This document shows, piece after piece, positions 1 through 5,060 of a DNA stretch of 7,558 nt. This DNA is from an uncultured Eubacteriales bacterium (GTDB lineage: Bacteria; Bacillota; Clostridia; Christensenellales; Borkfalkiaceae), in NCBI GenBank assembly GCA_900549005.1, contig URMT01000080.1:1-7558 (forward strand). The letters are read 5' to 3'. Positions within the stretch are counted from its first letter, which is position 1. Each line of letters opens with the position of its first letter. The notes beneath the pieces are model-generated. The model saw nothing but the letters and a program-made list of their open reading frames with translations, had not been told where the DNA came from and ran no database searches. The translations under genes and the position numbers were made by a program.

Positions 1-892
1 CGTCTACGCACACCGTGACCGCACCGTCGGAAGAGTGACCTTCGTAAAACGCGCTTGCGCACCTTCTCCTCTCGCCGTCGAGCTTGTCTAAGTCGATATC
101 GGCAAAGGTGAGGCCGTTTTCAAACAGCTTGCTCTCATTTAAAACGGAGCCGTTTTCGCAGATTACGTTATGGCCCGCAAACACCATATCGGTGGTGCTT
201 TCGCCGTCGCCCGCGTCGCAGTATACGTATCCGCAGATGAGCTTTGCCGACTGCATTCTAACCAGGCTTCTTCTGTATTCTGCCTTGCCCGCAATTTCGT
301 CGCTGCACGAAAGGTTTACTATTATATTCGCCCCCGCAAGAGCCTGGCGCACCGACGGAGAATCGGGCACCCACAAATCTTCGCATATTTCGGCAGACAC
401 CGTAAAATGCGGCATATTTGAATCGGCAAATACAATATCGGGGGTGAAGAACACGATTCTGCCGCGCCACTCTGCCGATTTTACGCCCTTTTCCGCAGGG
501 CAAAAGTGCCGCTTTTCGTAAAACTCGCCATAATTGGGAATGTGGCTCTTGGGGACAAACGCACGGATATCGCCGCCATTATAGACGGCGGCGCAGTTAT
601 AAAGCCGTCCCTTTACCTCGACGGGCGCGCCCACAAATATCAGCGGCCCTGCGGGAAGATTTTCGGCAAGCCATAAAAGCGCCTCTTCCGCGGCAGCAAT
701 AAGCGCGCGCTGGTTGAAGAGGTCGCCGCAGGTATAGCCCGTTACGCACAACTCGGGGAATACAATGACCTGCGCGCCCTTTTCCGCCGCCTCTTTCGCG
801 GCGGAAAGAATGTTGTTTGCGTTAAAGCGCACGTCCGCCACCCTTATTTCGGGAGTGGCGGCGCACACTCTTACGAAGCCGTATTCGTTCAC
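1..892 (-). CDS. nadE: Glutamine-dependent NAD(+) synthetase, N-terminal glutaminase part (3' end cut by window edge)
   Basis: Cytosolic enzyme that amidates nicotinate adenine dinucleotide to NAD+, using ammonia released from glutamine. The 297 visible residues are the carbon-nitrogen hydrolase (glutaminase) domain. I see the nitrilase-type triad in family context: Glu47 in FPELCVTGY, Lys115 in [11 protein letters not shown], and Cys170 in SAEICEDLW. Further on are [11 protein letters not shown] and a [12 protein letters not shown] stretch typical of NadE rather than generic amidases. The C-terminal ATP-pyrophosphatase synthetase domain must lie past the left edge and is not seen. The start is GTG at 892: it overlaps the recA stop as GTGA, has AGGAG 8 bases upstream inside recA, and gives the usual NadE N-terminus ([13 protein letters not shown]). 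The tight overlap implies translational coupling to recA. A stand-alone nitrilase is possible in principle, but the motifs argue for NadE. Confidence 0.93.
   Translation of the reverse strand, partial: MNEYGFVRVCAATPEIRVADVRFNANNILSAAKEAAEKGAQVIVFPELCVTGYTCGDLFNQRALIAAAEEALLWLAENLPAGPLIFVGAPVEVKGRLYNCAAVYNGGDIRAFVPKSHIPNYGEFYEKRHFCPAEKGVKSAEWRGRIVFFTPDIVFADSNMPHFTVSAEICEDLWVPDSPSVRQALAGANIIVNLSCSDEIAGKAEYRRSLVRMQSAKLICGYVYCDAGDGESTTDMVFAGHNVICENGSVLNESKLFENGLTFADIDLDKLDGERRRCASAFYEGHSSDGAVTVCVD
781..807. repeat. Perfect 10-bp inverted repeat inside nadE
   Basis: TTTCCGCCGC at 781-790 is matched exactly by its reverse complement GCGGCGGAAA at 798-807, with a 7-base loop between. In the transcript (minus strand) this makes a GC-rich hairpin starting about 85 bases after the nadE GTG. 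It lies in the codons for Ala-Ala-Lys-Glu-Ala-Ala-Glu-Lys, a repetitive helix that partly explains the symmetry. No U-tract follows, so it is not a standard terminator. Whether it has any function is unknown. Confidence 0.6.
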
Positions 893-1896
893 GCCTTCTT
901 CTCCTGGATGAGTTTATATTCTTCCCTTATCGACGCCTCTATTTCGGCCTTGACTTCGGGATTGTTTACAAGGAAGTCGCGCATCTTCTCTCTGCCCTGG
1001 GCAACTTTGTCGTCTTTATAGCTGAACCACGCGCCGCTCTTTTTGAGCACGCCGAACTCCACGCCGAGGTCGATAAGACAGCCCTCCTGCGAGATACCCT
1101 TGCCGTAGATGATGTCGAACTCCGCCACTCTGAACGGGGGCGCAACCTTGTTTTTTACTACCTTGCACTTGGTGCGGTTGCCTATTATGCCGTCGCCGTC
1201 TTTTAAGCTGTCGGCCTTTCTTATGTCCAGCCTCAAAGAGGCAAAGTATTTGAGCGCACGGCCGCCGGGGGTGGTTTCGGGGTTGCCGAACATTACGCCC
1301 ACCTTTTCGCGCAGCTGGTTGATGAATATTACGCACGTTTTGGAACGGCTGGTTATAGCCGTCAGCTTTCTGAGCGCCTGCGACATAAGGCGGGCGAGAA
1401 GTCCCACGTGCGAGTCGCCCATATCGCCCTCGATTTCCGCCTTGGGGGTGAGCGCCGCAACGGAGTCCACCACTATCACGTCGACCGCGCTAGACCTAAC
1501 GAGCGATTCGCAGATATCGAGCGCCTGTTCGCCCGTATCGGGCTGAGAGATATACAGCTCGTCGGTATTCACGCCGAGGTTTTTGGCATACACAGCGTCG
1601 AGCGCATGTTCGGCGTCGATAAACGCGGCAACGCCGCCCTGCTTCTGCGCCTCTGCGATTATGTGCAGTGCAACGGTAGTTTTACCCGAAGATTCGGGGC
1701 CGTAAATTTCCATTATCCTGCCGCGGGGCACGCCGCCCACGCCGAGCGCAAGGTCGAGCGAAAGGCAGCCCGTGGGAATAACTTCGAGGTCGGTGTTTAC
1801 GGTTGCGTCGCCCAGTTTCATAATGGCGCCCTTGCCGTACTGCTTTTCAATCATTGCAACGGTTGAATTGAGCGCTTTGAGTTTTTCTTCGTTCAT
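889..1896 (-). CDS. recA: Recombinase RecA
   Basis: ATP-dependent recombinase that forms filaments on single-stranded DNA, performs homology search and strand exchange, and stimulates LexA self-cleavage. The 335 residues align with the family throughout. Walker A is GPESSGKT at 66-73, the catalytic Glu96 sits in DAEHALD, and Walker B (VIVVDS) is near 140-145. Loop 1 ([10 protein letters not shown]) begins near 156, and loop 2 ([17 protein letters not shown]) spans about 196-212, after NQ at 193-194. No intein is present. The C-terminus ends in QEKKA and lacks the strongly acidic tail known from E. coli RecA, so the protein is slightly short. The ATG at 1896 follows AGGAG with a 6-base gap. 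Only 27 bases separate it from cinA, and I see no GAAC-N4-GTTC LexA box there, so any SOS control would have to act elsewhere. Confidence 0.99.
   Translation of the reverse strand: MNEEKLKALNSTVAMIEKQYGKGAIMKLGDATVNTDLEVIPTGCLSLDLALGVGGVPRGRIMEIYGPESSGKTTVALHIIAEAQKQGGVAAFIDAEHALDAVYAKNLGVNTDELYISQPDTGEQALDICESLVRSSAVDVIVVDSVAALTPKAEIEGDMGDSHVGLLARLMSQALRKLTAITSRSKTCVIFINQLREKVGVMFGNPETTPGGRALKYFASLRLDIRKADSLKDGDGIIGNRTKCKVVKNKVAPPFRVAEFDIIYGKGISQEGCLIDLGVEFGVLKKSGAWFSYKDDKVAQGREKMRDFLVNNPEVKAEIEASIREEYKLIQEKKA
901..905 (-). promoter_or_regulatory. Ribosome binding site for nadE within the recA 3' end
   Basis: On the minus strand AGGAG lies 8 bases before the GTG at 892, within the recA codons for Gln-Glu near its C-terminus. 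It supports the GTG overlap start for nadE. Confidence 0.75.
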
Positions 1897-1902
1897 TATA
1901 TT

Positions 1903-1907
1903 CTCCT
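1903..1907 (-). promoter_or_regulatory. Ribosome binding site for recA
   Basis: AGGAG on the minus strand lies 6 bases before the recA ATG at 1896, inside the 27-base cinA-recA gap. This is near-ideal spacing and the only feature I can support in that gap. Confidence 0.85.
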
Positions 1908-1923
1908 GATAAGGTTTTTTACT

Positions 1924-2997
1924 TTATTTGATGTGCTTGTATACCAGAAACAGAGCGTAGTTTATTGCCGTATCGGTAATCGTCTTTCTGTCGCCCGAAA
2001 AATTGTATTTATATACCGACGCGCCCTCTTTGAGTCCTACCGCAATGTAGCACAGCCCCACGGGCTTTGCAGTATTGTCCGACTTTGGTCCGGCAATGCC
2101 CGTGGTTGCAACGGATACGTCGCAGTGCCCCTGGTTTATAAGCCCCATAGCCATCTGATAGGCAGTTTCGCCGGATACCGCGCCCGTCGATTTTATAGTC
2201 ATCTCCTGCACGCCGAGGCGCTCTATCTTGGCCTCGTTGGCGTAAGTGTTCAGCCCCTCGAAATACACCTCGCTTATGCCGGGCACCTCGACGAGGCGCT
2301 GGCCTATGCCGCCGCCCGTAAACGATTCTGCCGCCGAAATCTTCATCCGCCTAAGTTTAAGAAGCTGGTAAAGCCGCTCTGCAAGCGTAATATCTTCGAG
2401 CGCGTAGATGTATTTATCGAGCGCGGCAACAAACGTGCGCACAACCTCGTCCACCATCATCTTGGGGTCGGTTTCGGAATACACCACCTCTATCGTGCAG
2501 TCGCCGTAACTTTCATATATATTACATTCAAGGGCGGGGTTAATCTTTTTAGCCTTTTCAACTGCCTTCAAAATTTCGGCGCGGGGAGCGCCCACCGCCT
2601 TGATATACGATTTGCCTGTTTTTTTGCCGTACTTTTTGGCAAGATATGCCGCAACCTGCGAAAAACTTGCGGCGTTGCCTCCGTCTGTAAAGTATAAAAA
2701 TACGGTAAAATCTTTGCCGTCCATCGTGCCCGCCATATCGAAGTCGCCGCCGTACAATGGCTCTAAAAACTCCTTCAAGGTCTCTTCCATAGAGCGCGGG
2801 CACAGAATTACGGTATTTTCAAAGTTTTCGCGGCAGTCTTTGAGTTGCGATACGATATCCTTCGAGCTGTCGTAAGCCACCACCGCAACTTTATCAAAAT
2901 ATATTCCCTCGGTTGCAAAGGCGCGCACGCAGGGAAAATATTCGGCAGTATCCTGCCATAATTTTTTATTTTTGAGTACTACCAGACAATTTCTCAT
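1924..2997 (-). CDS. cinA: CinA family protein: intact C-terminal NMN deamidase domain, degenerate N-terminal domain
   Basis: The C-terminal CinA/PncC domain converts nicotinamide mononucleotide to nicotinate mononucleotide in pyridine nucleotide recycling. The 357 residues read as a shortened N-terminal region (1 to about 125), a middle KH-like region (about 130-205) and the PncC domain (about 205-357). The PncC domain has AAESFTGGGIG at 222-232, with presumed nucleophile Ser225; the usual Cys after it is Phe226. It also has TYANEAK at 251-257 and TTGIAGP at 298-304. Full-length CinA is normally somewhat over 400 residues, with a MoaB/MogA-like N-terminus carrying GTELLLG-type and GGLGPT-type motifs; neither is present here. 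The segment ending VILC at 63-66 occupies the place where VILTGGLGPT is expected. The ATG at 2997 lies 3 bases after the pgsA stop without a strong Shine-Dalgarno, so translational coupling is likely. Confidence 0.87.
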   Translation of the reverse strand: MRNCLVVLKNKKLWQDTAEYFPCVRAFATEGIYFDKVAVVAYDSSKDIVSQLKDCRENFENTVILCPRSMEETLKEFLEPLYGGDFDMAGTMDGKDFTVFLYFTDGGNAASFSQVAAYLAKKYGKKTGKSYIKAVGAPRAEILKAVEKAKKINPALECNIYESYGDCTIEVVYSETDPKMMVDEVVRTFVAALDKYIYALEDITLAERLYQLLKLRRMKISAAESFTGGGIGQRLVEVPGISEVYFEGLNTYANEAKIERLGVQEMTIKSTGAVSGETAYQMAMGLINQGHCDVSVATTGIAGPKSDNTAKPVGLCYIAVGLKEGASVYKYNFSGDRKTITDTAINYALFLVYKHIK

Positions 2998-3000
2998 CTT

Positions 3001-3726
3001 TCATCTTTTAAGTACGTTTATGTTTTTTACTATATAATTGACGCCCGAAAGCACCGTAAGCACAATCGCCGCCGCAAAGAGCACGAGCCCGACATAGTTT
3101 ACTATGTCTGCCCCCACGCCCGAGGTGAGTTCGTATATTCCGCCGCTTATGAGCAGAACCACCACCGAGGCGTCCTGGAACACCGTTTTATATTTGCCGA
3201 ACATATCGGCAGCTATTACAACGCCCGCGTCGGCCGCAACCATACGGAATCCGCTTATTATAATTTCGCGCGCAAGTATGAGGGCAACGCCGCACCCAGC
3301 AACTATTACCGCCCATTCGCCGAGGTTTATTGCAAAGATGAAAGGCTTCGTGAGTAGCACGATAAACGCCGTCGCAACAAGCACTTTATCTGCGATAGGG
3401 TCGAGGAATTTGCCGAGGTTGGTGACGAGGTTGTATTTTCTTGCTATCTTGCCGTCGAAGAGGTCGGTTAAAGAAGCGGCCGCAAACACGACGAGCGCAA
3501 CGAAGAAGTGACCCGTAAATTGCAGGTAAAAGAACAGCACGAATACGGGAATCATCACCATTCTGCTTATCGTCAGTTTGTTGGGGAGGTTCATTATCCC
3601 CTTGCCCTTTGCAAATTTATAAAACTTGTCGCCGCCGAACTTTTCTTCGTCGGGCTGCGCCTTTTCGTCGGTTATGCCTGACTGCGCGTCCGTTTCCTGT
3701 TCCTGCGGATTCAATTGCTCGTTCAC
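3001..3726 (-). CDS. pgsA: CDP-diacylglycerol-glycerol-3-phosphate 3-phosphatidyltransferase
   Basis: Integral membrane enzyme that makes phosphatidylglycerophosphate from CDP-diacylglycerol and glycerol-3-phosphate, the committed step to phosphatidylglycerol and cardiolipin. The CDP-alcohol phosphotransferase signature is complete: Asp88, then DG at 91-92, AR at 95-96, Gly105, Asp109 and Asp113. REIIISGFR at 153-161 is typical of PgsA. Hydrophobic segments fall near 57-70, 74-86, 115-133, 139-152, 186-198 and 209-233. I prefer the GTG at 3726 (241 residues). It overlaps the rimO stop as GTGA, has GGAGG 10 bases upstream, and the codons up to the family-typical start look coding. This adds about 44 hydrophilic, acidic residues before MNLPNKLTISR. 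The alternative is the ATG at 3594 (197 residues, usual length), preceded by AAGGGG with only 3 bases of spacing. Confidence 0.95.
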   Translation of the reverse strand: MNEQLNPQEQETDAQSGITDEKAQPDEEKFGGDKFYKFAKGKGIMNLPNKLTISRMVMIPVFVLFFYLQFTGHFFVALVVFAAASLTDLFDGKIARKYNLVTNLGKFLDPIADKVLVATAFIVLLTKPFIFAINLGEWAVIVAGCGVALILAREIIISGFRMVAADAGVVIAADMFGKYKTVFQDASVVVLLISGGIYELTSGVGADIVNYVGLVLFAAAIVLTVLSGVNYIVKNINVLKR

Positions 3727-5060
3727 TCTGCGTAATCCTCCGTTCTGCCGTAAAGATTGTAGCTGTCGGCGTCCTCTATAATCACGTCGTAATACCTGCC
3801 CTGTTCGGCCTCGGCGGCATTGAAGAACACAACGCCGTCGATGTCGGGCGCCGAAAAGTATGCCCTGCCCGAAAAGCAGGTTTCGTCGTCGGCGATTCCG
3901 TCGCACAGCACTTTCAGCTTTTTGCCTATGTACGAGCGCATACGTTCAAGCGATATGCCGCGCTGTATTTCATACATATTTTTAACGCGCTTGCGCTTTG
4001 TTGCCGCGGGAATCTGACATTTAATCTTGTAAGCGGGCGTGCCCTCTTCCCTTGAATAGGCGAAAAAGCCGCAGTTATCGAGCTTGGCCTCTTTCAAAAA
4101 TTCGCCGAGAGCGGCGCTCTCTTCCTCGGTTTCGGTGGGGAAGCCGCATATGAAGGTCGAGCGTATGGCAATACCGGGTATCTCTGCCCTAAGTTTATTT
4201 ATAAGGGCCAGGTACGATAAGCGCGTGCCCCGCCTGTTCATCATTTTAAGCACCCTGTCTTCGCTGTGCTGGAAGGGTATGTCGAGGTATTTTATTATCT
4301 TGGGATTGTCTCGCACCTCGGCAATGAGGTCGTCGTCTATCATCTCGGGGTAGCAGTACAACAATCTTACACTGTTAATGTTGACAAGTGCTGTCAGCTT
4401 TTTTAAAATTTCACAAAGTTTTTTTTCGCCGTAGAGGTCGATTCCGTAGCGGGTGACGTCCTGCGCGACGAGAATGAGTTCTGAAACGTCGCCGAGATTT
4501 GCCGCCTCTTCGACGAGTTTTTCCATAGGGTAGCTGAAATATTTTCCGCGTATCGATGGAATGAGGCAGTACGTGCAGCGGTTGTTGCAGCCGTCGGCGA
4601 TTTTGAGGTAGGCATAGTGCAGCGGGGTTGTTACCACTCTTTCGCAAGTGAAGGGGTTTTTACCCTGCCCCACCATACTGCACCTGCCCTCTTCATACGC
4701 CCTTTCAAGCGCTTCAAAGAACACGTCGTAGTCGTACGTACCCAAAAACACGTCGGCTTCGGTGAGCTGGCTGTAAATGTCGCCTATAAATTTCTGTGGC
4801 AGGCAGCCCGTTACCACCAGCTTTTCAAGACAGCCGCGCGCTTTTTCGTCGGCGCAGTCGATTATAGTCTCTATCGCCTCTTTTCGCGAATCGTTCAGAA
4901 AGGAGCAGGTGTTTACTATGAGCACCTGCGCCTTCTGTATATCGTTTGTGATTTCACAGCCGCGCGCCGCGATTGCCGCAAGCAACTTTTCGGCGTCAAC
5001 CCTGTTTTTATCGCAGCCGAGCGAAATAAGCCCGAACTTTTTTGTGGTAAAATCAGTCAT
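3723..5060 (-). CDS. rimO: Ribosomal protein S12 methylthiotransferase RimO
   Basis: Radical SAM enzyme that adds a methylthio group to the conserved aspartate of ribosomal protein S12, using two [4Fe-4S] clusters. The 445 residues show the full three-domain plan. The N-terminal MTTase domain (about 8-125) has Cys16 in SLGCDKNRVD, Cys52 in NTCSF and Cys86 in TGCLPQ, which bind the auxiliary cluster. The radical SAM domain has Cys158, Cys162 and Cys165 in DGCNNRCTYCLIP. The TRAM domain (about 378-442) includes GRAYFSAPDIDG. That TRAM motif and IPFQHSEDRVLKMMNR favour RimO over the tRNA enzyme MiaB. The ATG at 5060 overlaps the ftsK stop by 8 bases and has GGAG 6 bases upstream, so it is probably cotranscribed and translationally coupled with ftsK. 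Confidence 0.95.
   Translation of the reverse strand: MTDFTTKKFGLISLGCDKNRVDAEKLLAAIAARGCEITNDIQKAQVLIVNTCSFLNDSRKEAIETIIDCADEKARGCLEKLVVTGCLPQKFIGDIYSQLTEADVFLGTYDYDVFFEALERAYEEGRCSMVGQGKNPFTCERVVTTPLHYAYLKIADGCNNRCTYCLIPSIRGKYFSYPMEKLVEEAANLGDVSELILVAQDVTRYGIDLYGEKKLCEILKKLTALVNINSVRLLYCYPEMIDDDLIAEVRDNPKIIKYLDIPFQHSEDRVLKMMNRRGTRLSYLALINKLRAEIPGIAIRSTFICGFPTETEEESAALGEFLKEAKLDNCGFFAYSREEGTPAYKIKCQIPAATKRKRVKNMYEIQRGISLERMRSYIGKKLKVLCDGIADDETCFSGRAYFSAPDIDGVVFFNAAEAEQGRYYDVIIEDADSYNLYGRTEDYAE
3737..3741 (-). promoter_or_regulatory. Ribosome binding site for pgsA (GTG start)
   Basis: GGAGG on the minus strand lies 10 bases before the GTG at 3726, within the last codons of rimO. It is the main evidence for choosing the upstream GTG over the ATG at 3594. 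Confidence 0.65.

Noticed and set aside
571..593. 7-bp inverted repeat CGCCGCC/GGCGGCG with a 9-base loop in nadE
   Set aside because: Short, inside coding sequence with no U-tract, and expected by chance in GC-rich codons.
1897..1923. LexA/SOS box upstream of recA
   Set aside because: No GAAC-N4-GTTC-like palindrome is visible in the gap or the nearby end of cinA. Control might act at the distant operon promoter.
1938..1970. Internal recA promoter with TGGTATACA as an extended -10
   Set aside because: Only a partial -10 match, no convincing -35 at suitable spacing, and it lies within cinA codons.
84..2697. Plus-strand open frames opposite nadE, recA and cinA (for example 84-521, 1109-1546, 1408-1866, 1933-2697)
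   Set aside because: They lie entirely opposite strongly supported genes, have no recognisable domains, and follow the codon periodicity of the minus-strand genes.
3727..3906. Extension of the pgsA frame upstream to 3906
   Set aside because: This part overlaps the conserved rimO TRAM domain and encodes an implausibly Arg-rich sequence. The GTG at 3726 has its own Shine-Dalgarno.
3863..4670. Two GGGCAGGG octamers on the minus strand (3863-3870 and 4663-4670), matching the E. coli KOPS consensus GGGNAGGG
   Set aside because: Both fall in ordinary rimO codons. Two copies in one window say nothing about genome skew, and this FtsK gamma domain may not read E. coli KOPS.
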